Origin: Acinetobacter sp.
Lineage (GTDB): Bacteria > Pseudomonadota > Gammaproteobacteria > Pseudomonadales > Moraxellaceae
NCBI GenBank assembly: GCA_030152605.1
Contig: JASLJB010000335.1
Coordinates: 1 to 10,014 of the forward strand
Reading direction: 5' to 3'
DNA: 10,014 nucleotides
The notes beneath the pieces are model-generated. The model did not search any database. It saw only the letters and a program-made list of their open reading frames with translations, and was not told the DNA's origin. Of the stretch, positions 1-6,409 are shown in pieces; the first letter of the stretch is position 1; the number at the start of each line of letters is the position of its first letter. Made by a program: the position numbers and the translations under genes.

Positions 1-373
1 TGGCCTCGAATTGGGTGTTCCTGTTATTTTTGCACGCAAATACCAATCTCTGACCTTAAAAGATGATTTGTACCGTTCTAAAGTATTTTCGTTTACCAAA
101 CAAACTGAAAGCACCATTGCGATTTCAAACAAGCACATCAATGCCAATGATAAAGCTTTGGTCATTGATGACTTCCTCGCCAATGGTCAAGCTGCGCTTG
201 GTCTTGTCGATTTGATTCACCAAGCCAATGCAGAAGTCGTCGGCATCGGCATCGTGATTGAAAAATCATTCCAAACTGGCCGTGATTTGTTGATCGAGCA
301 AGGTTATCGCGTTGAATCTCTAGCCCGCGTCAAGTCATTGACTGACGGTGTGGTTGAATTCGTTAAAGAATAA
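1..373 (+). CDS. xpt: Xanthine phosphoribosyltransferase, 3' part
   Basis: This is the C-terminal portion (123 residues, first full codon at base 2) of a type I phosphoribosyltransferase that salvages xanthine: xanthine + PRPP gives XMP + PPi in the cytoplasm. The PRPP-binding loop is visible as ALVIDDFLANGQA, and the stretches GVPVIFARKYQSLTLKDDL, SFTKQTES, GIGIVIEKSFQTGRD and GYRVESLAR match my memory of Bacillus subtilis Xpt closely. That family is about 190 residues long, so roughly the first 70 residues and the start codon lie to the left of the window. TTG at base 11 is only an internal leucine codon, not a start. The gene ends in TAA and is followed 17 bases later by a strong terminator. 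Identification is by family resemblance and is firm; regulation cannot be judged because the upstream region is missing. Confidence 0.95.
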   Translation, partial: GLELGVPVIFARKYQSLTLKDDLYRSKVFSFTKQTESTIAISNKHINANDKALVIDDFLANGQAALGLVDLIHQANAEVVGIGIVIEKSFQTGRDLLIEQGYRVESLARVKSLTDGVVEFVKE

Positions 374-390
374 AACGCATTGCTTTAGGT

Positions 391-420
391 AAAAAGCCGC
401 GATCCATATCGCGGCTTTTT
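391..420 (+). terminator. Rho-independent terminator of xpt, probably bidirectional
   Basis: A perfect 13-bp stem, AAAAAGCCGCGAT (391-403) and ATCGCGGCTTTTT (408-420), encloses the loop CCAT. The stem ends in T5 on the + strand and, because the other arm begins with A5, also in T5 on the minus strand. It lies between the stop of xpt (373) and the stop of the convergent DUF799 gene (472), so it can end transcription from both sides. Confidence 0.93.
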
Positions 421-471
421 ATTGTCTGTTTTTTTTGATACAGGTGTTATGCGCAGATCAACCCAGTAGCA

Positions 472-1158
472 TTAGGGCGTGGTTGCAAACTGCTGCTGAA
501 ACTGCGGTGAACGCGGCCCATAGAGTAAGCCCTGCCCCGGACGATGTGGGGTTGGACTCAACATCTGCATGCTGACGGAACCGGCCAAAGGATAGGCATG
601 ATCATTGAGATTACTGGAAATCTGTTCAATCACGGCGCCGACCAAAGCACCAATCAGCCCGCCATCTCCGCCATCATTGCTCGACTGCGACAAGCGTTTG
701 CTGCCCGACCAGAGTAATTCCCCCGTTTTCAGATCCACCAATTTGGCTTCTGCTTCAACCGTGGTCACACTCTGCACGATCTGATATTTGGCCCCATAGT
801 CTTTGACTCGGATATACAATCCAGCATCGGCACCAAAGATTTCTTGTAGCTTCTGCGGTGCAATCGACTGTGCATCGTTGCCATTGCTGACGCCATTTTC
901 TTTAAACATATGATCGACCAGTGCCATAGGGAACACATAGTATCCCGCCTCAGCCACGGGTACCGTGACGGTGGCCCAATAGCTATAACTGGCTTTGACA
1001 TCAGGCGAATCATTGACGGGCGGTAACACCAAGATCGACTTCGGCATATGCTGACGATAGGCTGTGATATCTTTGCCTTGTTGCGGAGCACTGACACAAC
1101 CCACCAAGACCGTACTCAACAGGCCTAGGCCGAAAAGCATTTTCATGTGTTTTATCAT
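472..1158 (-). CDS. DUF799 (GNA1162-like) lipoprotein
   Basis: A 228-residue predicted lipoprotein. The hydrophobic leader ends in the lipobox LVGC, with the lipidated Cys at residue 21. The mature part has the look of the DUF799/GNA1162 family: SILVLPPVNDSPDVKASYSY near the N-terminus, VTVPVAEAGYYVFPMALVDHM, then AKLVDLKTGELLWSGSKR and the glycine-rich DGGDGGLIGALVGAVIEQI near residues 165-180. Family knowledge: GNA1162 of Neisseria is a surface-related lipoprotein, and these genes commonly travel with CsgG-like and DUF4810 genes. Exact function is unknown. It is the last gene of the operon; its ATG overlaps the TGA of the DUF4810 gene (ATGA, 1155-1158), implying translational coupling. AGGG lies about 8 bases upstream of this ATG. 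In-frame ATGs at 1146 and 1140 are alternatives, but the overlap favours 1158. The Pro/Gln-rich tail (PHRPGQGLLYGPRSPQFQQQF) looks unstructured. Confidence 0.88.
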   Translation of the reverse strand: MIKHMKMLFGLGLLSTVLVGCVSAPQQGKDITAYRQHMPKSILVLPPVNDSPDVKASYSYWATVTVPVAEAGYYVFPMALVDHMFKENGVSNGNDAQSIAPQKLQEIFGADAGLYIRVKDYGAKYQIVQSVTTVEAEAKLVDLKTGELLWSGSKRLSQSSNDGGDGGLIGALVGAVIEQISSNLNDHAYPLAGSVSMQMLSPTPHRPGQGLLYGPRSPQFQQQFATTP

Positions 1159-1520
1159 TTGTGCTGCCCTGACTGTGTCGTCATCTTCTGCAAAAGTCGA
1201 TTCATGAGTACACTCGACTCAGGATAGACCTGACGTTCTAATTCAAAGTATTCCGCCGCACGCGCAAACTGATTTTCATGCAGATACATCAGCCCAAGAT
1301 GCGCATATAGTCCCGGCGGCACAGCCAAATTTTTGCCTTTGGCTTTTTGAATTTCAGCTTCAAGCTTTAAAATCTGTGCACCCGGTGTGGCTTTCTGCGG
1401 TTGGCTATACATCAAATAATTTTGCTGAGGATAAGAACCCCATTGATACAGTGGTTCAGGTGTGGTCACACAGCCGACCAACAAGGTTGCCAGCCCCAAT
1501 GCAACAATTACATTCTTCAT
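1155..1520 (-). CDS. DUF4810 family lipoprotein
   Basis: A 121-residue predicted lipoprotein starting MKNVIVALGLATLLVGC, with the lipobox LVGC and acylated Cys at residue 17. The mature part carries the DUF4810 pattern: LYQWGSYPQQNYLMYSQP, a helix ILKLEAEIQKAKGKN, then VPPGLYAHLGLMYLHENQF and YFELERQVYPESSVLMNRLL, which reads like one or two TPR-style helical hairpins. The reading frame is open back to an ATG at 1553, but that start would overlap the upstream gene and push the signal peptide inward, so 1520 is chosen. It begins 17 bases after the CsgG-like gene ends and overlaps the DUF799 gene by four bases, so it is the middle gene of the operon. I infer a role as a periplasmic adaptor or assembly factor anchored in the outer membrane, partnering its two neighbours. 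No specific activity is known to me. Confidence 0.87.
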   Translation of the reverse strand: MKNVIVALGLATLLVGCVTTPEPLYQWGSYPQQNYLMYSQPQKATPGAQILKLEAEIQKAKGKNLAVPPGLYAHLGLMYLHENQFARAAEYFELERQVYPESSVLMNRLLQKMTTQSGQHK

Positions 1521-1537
1521 GTGTACGCTATCCAGAA

Positions 1538-2212
1538 TTATTGTGCTGTCCAACGCTGAGTTTGCAGATCAGTCACCAATTTATTCACGGCTTCGCGTAC
1601 TGCAAGATCCAGTACCTTGCCATTCAAGGTCGAGTCATAAGACGCGGTTGAACCAAAGCCTAAGACTTCACGAGCACTCAATGCATACTCACCCGCACCT
1701 TGCACGGAGTGAACAATTTCAGTGCTGCGCACATCCACGATGTTTAAATTGACTTTGGCATAGGCGATTTGTTCTTTGCCACGACCCAAAATCCCAAACA
1801 GCTGTTGATCGCCAACTTCTTTACGACCAAACTCAGACACATCACCGGTGATCACATAACGTGCACCCTTGATGTTTTGGCTGCTCTTATTGAAGCCTGC
1901 TTCTTGTTGTAACTCAGACATATTGTCGCGGTTTAACACCGAAAAATATCCAGTTTGCTGCAAATGTGTCTCTAAAATGGTTTTCGCTTGGCCACCGAGA
2001 CGATCGACATTGTCAGAGAAGATCCCACGCATATAGCTCGAACGGTTATCAAATTTACCAATCGATACCGGCACTTTGACACCTTGGTATTGCACTGCAG
2101 CCGTTGCTGCGGTCACTTGTGGGGTTTGGATTGATCGTGAGCTTTCAGTGGTTGAACATGCACTCAAAACCGTAGCGCCAACTAAACATGCAAGTGTGTA
2201 AAAAGTTTTCAT
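1538..2212 (-). CDS. CsgG/HfaB family outer-membrane lipoprotein
   Basis: A 224-residue predicted lipoprotein with leader MKTFYTLACLVGATVLSAC (lipobox LSAC, Cys19). Family marks: VSIGKFDNRSSY, GYFSVLNRDNMSELQQEAGF, then GARYVITGDVSEFGR and AKVNLNIVDVRSTEIVHSVQGAGEY. CsgG is the nonameric curli secretion pore of E. coli. The two segments that form its membrane beta-hairpins have counterparts here: about residues 127-155 (EFGRKEVGDQQLFGILGRGK onward) and the stretch after VHSVQG. Pore formation is therefore conceivable, but it is inference. The open frame extends to an ATG at 2257, but the start at 2212 is preferred because it begins the signal peptide and GGGTA lies just upstream. It is the first gene of a three-lipoprotein operon with DUF4810 and DUF799. 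No curlin (csgA/csgB) gene is present, so the substrate, if any, is unknown. Confidence 0.9.
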   Translation of the reverse strand: MKTFYTLACLVGATVLSACSTTESSRSIQTPQVTAATAAVQYQGVKVPVSIGKFDNRSSYMRGIFSDNVDRLGGQAKTILETHLQQTGYFSVLNRDNMSELQQEAGFNKSSQNIKGARYVITGDVSEFGRKEVGDQQLFGILGRGKEQIAYAKVNLNIVDVRSTEIVHSVQGAGEYALSAREVLGFGSTASYDSTLNGKVLDLAVREAVNKLVTDLQTQRWTAQ

Positions 2213-2262
2213 ATCTACCCAATATATTTTATAAAAATTAAGAATCACAACGCTCAAGCCTA

Positions 2263-2293
2263 ATTATATCGGCATTTTAATACTTAAAAACAA
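2263..2293 (-). promoter_or_regulatory. Likely promoter of the CsgG-DUF4810-DUF799 operon
   Basis: On the minus strand a perfect -10 hexamer TATAAT (2268-2263) is preceded by a TTGTTT-like -35 (2293-2288) with a 19-bp spacer; shifting the -35 by one or two bases gives a 17-18-bp spacer with a poorer hexamer. Transcription would begin near 2256, leaving a 5' leader of about 45 bases before the ATG at 2212. The perfect -10 is the main support; the -35 is weak. Confidence 0.5.
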
Positions 2294-2384
2294 TTCAGAG
2301 ATGCGCTTAAATCAAATTATTATTTTTATTGAATAAATCACGACGCCTCACAGCCTTCATGATCCTATGCTTTTGCAGCGGTTG

Positions 2385-2414
2385 TTGCCGATGCTCAGGC
2401 TGCTATGGCATATA
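2385..2414 (+). promoter_or_regulatory. Possible promoter of the amidase-family gene
   Basis: TTGCCG (2385-2390), an 18-bp spacer, and CATATA (2409-2414) preceded by TGG, as in an extended -10, lie about 50 bases before the ATG at 2464. The TATATATT run allows other -10 registers with longer spacers. The match is only moderate. The 251-bp region between the divergent genes (2213-2463) must hold both promoters; nothing else clear was seen in it. Confidence 0.3.
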
Positions 2415-2463
2415 TATTGCTAGTTTTGAAAAATAATAACTCTACTCAGTTTTAGGTAAATCA

Positions 2464-3774
2464 ATGAAAATAAACAGCTCTCAAAAACGTATCGCCAGCA
2501 TCCTGACGCTGCTCGGAAGTTTGGGCTATAGCCATCACTTAAACGCAGCAGACTTTAAAATGCTCAAGCAAATCGCGCCACAACCAACCCGCTTAGAGAC
2601 TGGGGCATTCGAAGGTCAATACTATGTCCCCTCTACGCTAGAGACTATTCAATGGGGTTACCTTCCCAATCGTGATGCCAAGCATTTACTCACCGTCCCC
2701 TCTGGCAGCACCGTGATCTTCGACACGGTCTCACATGAAGGCCTGCTTGAAGATCAAGGTCGTGATGCAAAAAAATATTTCAGCTCCAAAGGTGTTGCCC
2801 CCGAGCAAATCTTGCCTGAAGCCATCATGATCACCCAATCCGATCTCAAACATGACTTTGCCAAAGATGGCCCACATATCGTCACCGGCCCGATTGCGAT
2901 CCAAGATGCGATGCCGGGGGATGTGCTTAAAGTCGAAATAATAAAGATTGAACCGCGTGTGCCTTATGGCGTGATCTCAAGTCGGCATGGTGCCGGCGCC
3001 TTGGTCGGGGAATTTCCCAAAACCAAGCCCAGTGCCCATCCAACGTCTGAACAGCCTGAATCTTTTGGCAATGTTTCAGTCTTTACCCCGATCGTGAAAA
3101 ATGCACAGGGCAAATATGAAGGTGTGATCGACACCGGCAATGGCAAGGCGATTCGCTTTCCCCTACAACCTTTTATGGGATTGATGGGCGTGGCCGACAA
3201 CAGCAGCAAACCGATTCACTCGGTGCCGCCGGCGCATTTTGGTGGCAACATCGACATCAAAGATCTCTCAGCTGGCGCGACGGTCTATTATCCGGTTTTG
3301 GTGCCAGGTGCGTTGTTCTATACCGGCGACAGCCATTTTGCACAGGGCAATGGCGAGGTGGCTTTGACCGCGCTTGAAGGTTCCGCGCGCGCAACCTTTA
3401 AGTTCACCTTATTAAAAGCCGGCAAAGATCCAATTCCGGGCAAAACAGTTCAACAACCTTTGGCTGAAAACGCGGAATATTGGATCACCCCAGGGCTTGA
3501 TGCCGACCTCAATCAGGCCATGAAGAAATCAACCCGAGAAGCGATTCGATTCATTCACCAACATTATGGTATCGATGAAACACTGGCCTATGCGTATCTC
3601 AGTGCAGCCACAGATTTTGAAGTATCACAAGTGGTGGACCGCACCAAAGGTATTCATGCCAAGATCCGTAAGTCCGACTTTCGAGAATTCAATTCACCTG
3701 ACAAAACCACTCAATCCCCAACAAGCAAAACCTTAGTGGAAAAAGCAGTATCGAAGAGTAAAGCTCATCAATGA
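2464..3774 (+). CDS. Exported acetamidase/formamidase family protein
   Basis: A 436-residue protein of the FmdA/AmdA family, whose characterised members hydrolyse short amides (formamide, acetamide) to ammonia and the acid. Family motifs: VTGPIAIQDAMPGDVLKVEI (140-159), HFGGNID (258-264), YTGDSHFAQGNGEVALTALE (286-305) and the C-terminal YLSAATDFEVSQVVDRTKG (378-396). The His/Asp/Glu residues in the second and third motifs are conserved in the family and likely belong to the metal or active site. The N-terminus (basic residues, hydrophobic IASILTLLGSLGY, then LNA-AD) looks like a Sec signal peptide cleaved near residue 28, which would place the enzyme in the periplasm. The tail beyond about residue 410 is Ser/Thr/Lys-rich and probably disordered. 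The start has AGG 8 bases upstream. It is a single-gene unit, ending 15 bases from the convergent wrbA. The true substrate is unknown. Confidence 0.87.
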   Translation: MKINSSQKRIASILTLLGSLGYSHHLNAADFKMLKQIAPQPTRLETGAFEGQYYVPSTLETIQWGYLPNRDAKHLLTVPSGSTVIFDTVSHEGLLEDQGRDAKKYFSSKGVAPEQILPEAIMITQSDLKHDFAKDGPHIVTGPIAIQDAMPGDVLKVEIIKIEPRVPYGVISSRHGAGALVGEFPKTKPSAHPTSEQPESFGNVSVFTPIVKNAQGKYEGVIDTGNGKAIRFPLQPFMGLMGVADNSSKPIHSVPPAHFGGNIDIKDLSAGATVYYPVLVPGALFYTGDSHFAQGNGEVALTALEGSARATFKFTLLKAGKDPIPGKTVQQPLAENAEYWITPGLDADLNQAMKKSTREAIRFIHQHYGIDETLAYAYLSAATDFEVSQVVDRTKGIHAKIRKSDFREFNSPDKTTQSPTSKTLVEKAVSKSKAHQ

Positions 3775-3789
3775 GCTGCGTAAAGACGA

Positions 3790-4386
3790 TTAAGCTTTCG
3801 CGAGTTTCAGTGCTGCAAGTCCGAGGCGACGACCTTGGGCTTCACATAATAATTTTTCATCTGGGCTGATCACTTGATCATGGCGCGGACCACTGACATG
3901 ACTGGCACCATACGGTGTCCCCCCAGTTTTGGTATTCGACAGTGCCGCATCAGCATTGCTTAACCCCATAATCATCATGCCGTGATGGAACAATGGCGGC
4001 AACATACTCAATAAGGTACTTTCCTGTCCGCCATGCATGGCACCCGATGCAGTAAACACGCAGGCTGGTTTGTCATGCAACGCCCCATTCAGCCACAAAC
4101 TGGTGGTTTGATCCCAAAAATATTTCATTTCACTGGCCATATTGCCAAAGCGTGTCGGTGAACCGAGTGCCAAGCCTGCACAATTGGCTAAATCATCCAA
4201 ACTACAATAAAGATCACCCTGTTCCGGGATGCTCGGCGCTGCTTCTTTGACCACACTGGAGATATTCGGTACAGTGCGAATCTTGACTGCCATCCCTGTT
4301 GATTCAATGCCTTTGGCGATCAACTCGGCCATTTGTTTGACTGAACCTTGTTTGCTGTAATACAAAACTAAAATGTAAGCTGGCAT
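3790..4386 (-). CDS. wrbA: NAD(P)H:quinone oxidoreductase, WrbA family flavodoxin
   Basis: A 198-residue flavodoxin-fold protein of the WrbA family, which binds FMN and reduces quinones by two electrons, avoiding semiquinone radicals; such proteins are cytosolic tetramers. Visible motifs: the FMN phosphate loop YYSKQGSVKQMA (9-20), the WrbA hallmark GSPTRFGNM (75-83), followed by FWDQTTSLWLNGAL, then ASGAMHGGQES (113-123), HHGMMIMGL and GGTPYGAS (155-162). Length equals E. coli WrbA (about 198 residues). GSVKQ replaces the GHIET-type loop of E. coli, so cofactor preference may differ. The ATG at 4386 begins directly with the first beta strand (AYILVLYY); no good Shine-Dalgarno sequence is visible before it. 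Convergent with the amidase gene and divergent from the YihY gene, so it is probably transcribed alone. Confidence 0.92.
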   Translation of the reverse strand: MPAYILVLYYSKQGSVKQMAELIAKGIESTGMAVKIRTVPNISSVVKEAAPSIPEQGDLYCSLDDLANCAGLALGSPTRFGNMASEMKYFWDQTTSLWLNGALHDKPACVFTASGAMHGGQESTLLSMLPPLFHHGMMIMGLSNADAALSNTKTGGTPYGASHVSGPRHDQVISPDEKLLCEAQGRRLGLAALKLAKA

Positions 4387-4414
4387 ATTTTTGTTAGACT
4401 AAGATGAAAAGAGA

Positions 4415-4443
4415 ACTATACGATATTTTTCTCTTTTTTTGCC
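4415..4443 (-). promoter_or_regulatory. Possible wrbA promoter
   Basis: On the minus strand TATAGT (4420-4415) is a fair -10 hexamer. At 17 bp upstream lies GGCAAA (4443-4438), a poor -35, so an activator might be needed. The -10 overlaps the left arm (4412-4419) of an 8-bp inverted repeat whose right arm is at 4449-4456. Confidence 0.35.
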
Positions 4444-4452
4444 TTAAGATAG

Positions 4453-4482
4453 TTCTTAAAAGTGTAAGAATTTGAATACAAT
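4453..4482 (+). promoter_or_regulatory. Likely yihY promoter overlapping an inverted repeat
   Basis: TTCTTA (-35, 4453-4458), an 18-bp spacer and TACAAT (-10, 4477-4482) sit 18 bases before the ATG at 4501. The -35 is itself the left half of a perfect inverted repeat, TTCTTA-AAAGTG-TAAGAA (4453-4470), as expected for a repressor site. Confidence 0.45.
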
Positions 4483-4500
4483 AATTGAGACGACATCGAC

Positions 4501-5748
4501 ATGCTAGAACAGTACTTAAAGAAACTTCCTTTTTATGACCAGAATTGGTTTCAGTTTATTTTATTCGTTATTAAACGTTTTGAAGCAGATCGTTGTCGCG
4601 AACAAGCCGGCTCATTAACTTACACCACATTGTTTGCAGTGGTGCCGATGTTGACCGTATTTTTGGTGATCATTTCTTCAATTAAAGCTTTAGAACCGGC
4701 TCGGCAACAACTCCAACAACTGATCTATAGCAACTTCTTGCCCAAGACCACGATTGCTTTCGATAAAGCGCTGAATGCGTTCACGGCCAAATCCAGTAAT
4801 TTGACCGTGATTGGTATTCTGTTTTTATTCTTTACCACCGTGATGATGTTGACCAGTATCGAAACCGTGTTCAACCGCATTTGGCGGGTGCGTGAAACAC
4901 GTGGTGGGATCGTGGGCTTTATGCGCTATTGGACGATTATTTCTTTGGGTCCGATCCTACTCGGAAGTGCTTTTGCAATTTCTTCCGCTGCCGCATCACT
5001 CAACGTTTTGAGCAATAATTTTGCCGGCTATGAGCTGAATGGCGCACTGATCTTTTCCAGCATCTCTTTTTTATTGACCGTCTTAGGCTTCTTTATTCTG
5101 TACTGGACCATTCCCAATCGCAGTGTGCCGGTACGCTCCGCATTGATCGCCTCTTTGTTTAGTACCACCATATTTGAATTGATTAAGAGTTTATTCGGCT
5201 ATGCCATGTCCAACTTCACCAGCTATGAAATCGTCTACGGCGCATTTGCTGCCGTGCCGATTTTCCTGCTGTGGATTTTCCTGTCCTGGAATATTATCTT
5301 ACTTGGGGTTGAAGTCAGCTATGCATTGACCGCATTCAAATCTGGCAAAGATCAAGATCGTCATCCCGTGATCATGTTGATGGATTTACTGGAACTGTTT
5401 TATAACAAGCAGAAGTTGGGGGAAAGTGTCACCGACTCTGAGGCGCTCGAAGTCTTGGGTCGTGAGGAGATTGGCCGTTGGCCACGTTATGCCGATATGT
5501 TACAGCAGCAAAATCTGATCAAGTCCACCAGTGATGACACTTTTGTCTTGGTGCGTAACTTAAGTCAGGTGGATTTCTGGACCTTCTATAAAGCCCTGCC
5601 CTATCCACTGCCGCGCCGTGATGATGTCGGTAACATTCACCCTGACGATTTGTGGATGCAGAAACTCGGCCCTGCCTTGATCGATACGGATGATTTCCTG
5701 TCTGCCAAACTGTCGATTCCACTCTCGACCATTTTTGAAGCGAAGTAA
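4501..5748 (+). CDS. YihY/UPF0761 (BrkB-like) inner-membrane protein
   Basis: A 415-residue integral membrane protein of the YihY/UPF0761 family, historically linked to the name BrkB (tRNA-processing and serum-resistance assignments for this family have been withdrawn or are doubtful). The N-terminal 285 residues hold the family pattern: EADRCREQAGSLTYTTLFAVVPM, then about six hydrophobic segments near residues 38-62, 100-124, 143-168, 182-208, 213-235 and 246-277, including the typical WRVRETRGG loop and the YGAFAAVPIFLLWIFLSW segment. The C-terminal 130 residues are soluble and contain a helical, winged-helix-like part (SEALEVLGREEIGRWPRYADMLQQQNLI); this is the longer version compared with the 290-residue E. 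coli YihY. Only a weak GAG lies before the ATG. Function is unknown. Divergent from wrbA with a 114-bp shared control region. Confidence 0.88.
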   Translation: MLEQYLKKLPFYDQNWFQFILFVIKRFEADRCREQAGSLTYTTLFAVVPMLTVFLVIISSIKALEPARQQLQQLIYSNFLPKTTIAFDKALNAFTAKSSNLTVIGILFLFFTTVMMLTSIETVFNRIWRVRETRGGIVGFMRYWTIISLGPILLGSAFAISSAAASLNVLSNNFAGYELNGALIFSSISFLLTVLGFFILYWTIPNRSVPVRSALIASLFSTTIFELIKSLFGYAMSNFTSYEIVYGAFAAVPIFLLWIFLSWNIILLGVEVSYALTAFKSGKDQDRHPVIMLMDLLELFYNKQKLGESVTDSEALEVLGREEIGRWPRYADMLQQQNLIKSTSDDTFVLVRNLSQVDFWTFYKALPYPLPRRDDVGNIHPDDLWMQKLGPALIDTDDFLSAKLSIPLSTIFEAK

Positions 5749-5770
5749 ATCCACTTTTAAATCCATCCCA

Positions 5771-5799
5771 ACTGAACATAACGCCCGGTTGTGTTCAGT
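5771..5799 (+). terminator. Hairpin terminator after the YihY gene
   Basis: A 12-bp stem (5771-5782 with 5788-5799, one G-U pair in RNA) closes the loop GCCCG and is followed by GATTTTCT. It begins 23 bases after the YihY stop and lies between two convergent genes. The T-run is short, so efficiency is uncertain; on the minus strand there is no T-run, but the hairpin may still serve as the 3' end of the lipoprotein message. Confidence 0.65.
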
Positions 5800-5830
5800 G
5801 ATTTTCTCACTCCCCTTCAAGCAATTCGCT

Positions 5831-6196
5831 TTACTGCGCAAAAAGTGCCTGACTATAATTCAATGCCTTCTGACTGCGTTTGCCATCACTATCAAAATAA
5901 CGATCGCTATAGCACATCTGTTCCTGCGTATCGCAGAACACCCCATTGGCAAATGTAAATTGAGTAAGGTTGAATGCACCTTGTGAGAAGACTCGATTGG
6001 CCTGTCCCTCACCGAGATACTTTTCAGTTAAGGCTTGCGAGACCCCTTGGGCATTGGCACAAAAGTACTGATCACAGAGTACATTGCGTTCGGGATGCTC
6101 AAGCTCCAAGAGCAGATTTGATCGAGTGGGTTGTAGTTGGCAGGCACTTAGCCCACAGGCCACGGCCACGCACAATAATAAGGTTATTTTTTTCAT
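5831..6196 (-). CDS. Small lipoprotein with four-Cys YcgJ/Fels-1-like domain
   Basis: A 121-residue predicted lipoprotein: leader MKKITLLLCVAVACGLSAC with lipobox LSAC and acylated Cys19. The mature domain carries four further cysteines at residues 41, 46, 88 and 95, in CDQYFCANAQGVSQALTEKY LG... and NGVFCDTQEQMCYSDRYF. The pattern C-x4-C-A-x3-G-[VI]-S-x-A-L-T-x2-Y-L-G followed by NGV-x-CD-x6-C resembles, from memory, the YcgJ / Fels-1 prophage protein-like family of secreted proteins; treat that link as tentative. The cysteines are probably paired as two disulfides in the periplasm. No Shine-Dalgarno sequence is obvious before the ATG, but the signal peptide starts exactly there. It is a single gene between two terminators. 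Function is unknown. Confidence 0.82.
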   Translation of the reverse strand: MKKITLLLCVAVACGLSACQLQPTRSNLLLELEHPERNVLCDQYFCANAQGVSQALTEKYLGEGQANRVFSQGAFNLTQFTFANGVFCDTQEQMCYSDRYFDSDGKRSQKALNYSQALFAQ

Positions 6197-6324
6197 CGTA
6201 TGACTTTATGAAGTTGAAGTAAAAAATGAAATTCAAAATGCATGATAGCTTAATTTCTCAGCAGAAAACATCAACCTCGCACACGCCCAGCGCATGTTTG
6301 TCTGCAAAAGCACACCTGCAAATA

Positions 6325-6351
6325 CAAAAAAGACCTGAATAATCAGGTCTT
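6325..6351 (-). terminator. Rho-independent terminator of tmm
   Basis: A perfect 9-bp stem, AAGACCTGA (6330-6338) and TCAGGTCTT (6343-6351), encloses ATAA. Read on the minus strand it is followed by T-rich sequence (complement of 6323-6330, ending TTTTTTGTATT), the expected arrangement for ending transcription of tmm, whose stop codon lies about 60 bases upstream. Confidence 0.85.
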
Positions 6352-6409
6352 CTTATTTACACATTTCTAAGCGGACTCGAGTCGAGCACTGTGTCAAACC
6401 CTACGGTTT

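Noticed and set aside
765..1097. 110-codon open frame on the minus strand
   Set aside because: It lies wholly inside the DUF799 gene in another frame, has no signal or family resemblance, and its composition is that of a shifted frame.
1376..1752. Two overlapping + strand open frames opposite the lipoprotein operon
   Set aside because: Both are antisense to well-supported lipoprotein genes, with no recognisable domain or ribosome binding site.
3775..3789. Terminator between the amidase gene and wrbA
   Set aside because: The 15-bp convergent gap contains no hairpin followed by a T-run.
5519..5841. Minus-strand frames opposite the end of the YihY gene
   Set aside because: They are the antisense of a clear coding region and overlap its terminator.
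6374..6383. 10-bp palindrome GACTCGAGTC downstream of tmm
   Set aside because: Short, in a 3' untranslated stretch beside a good terminator, and likely to be chance.
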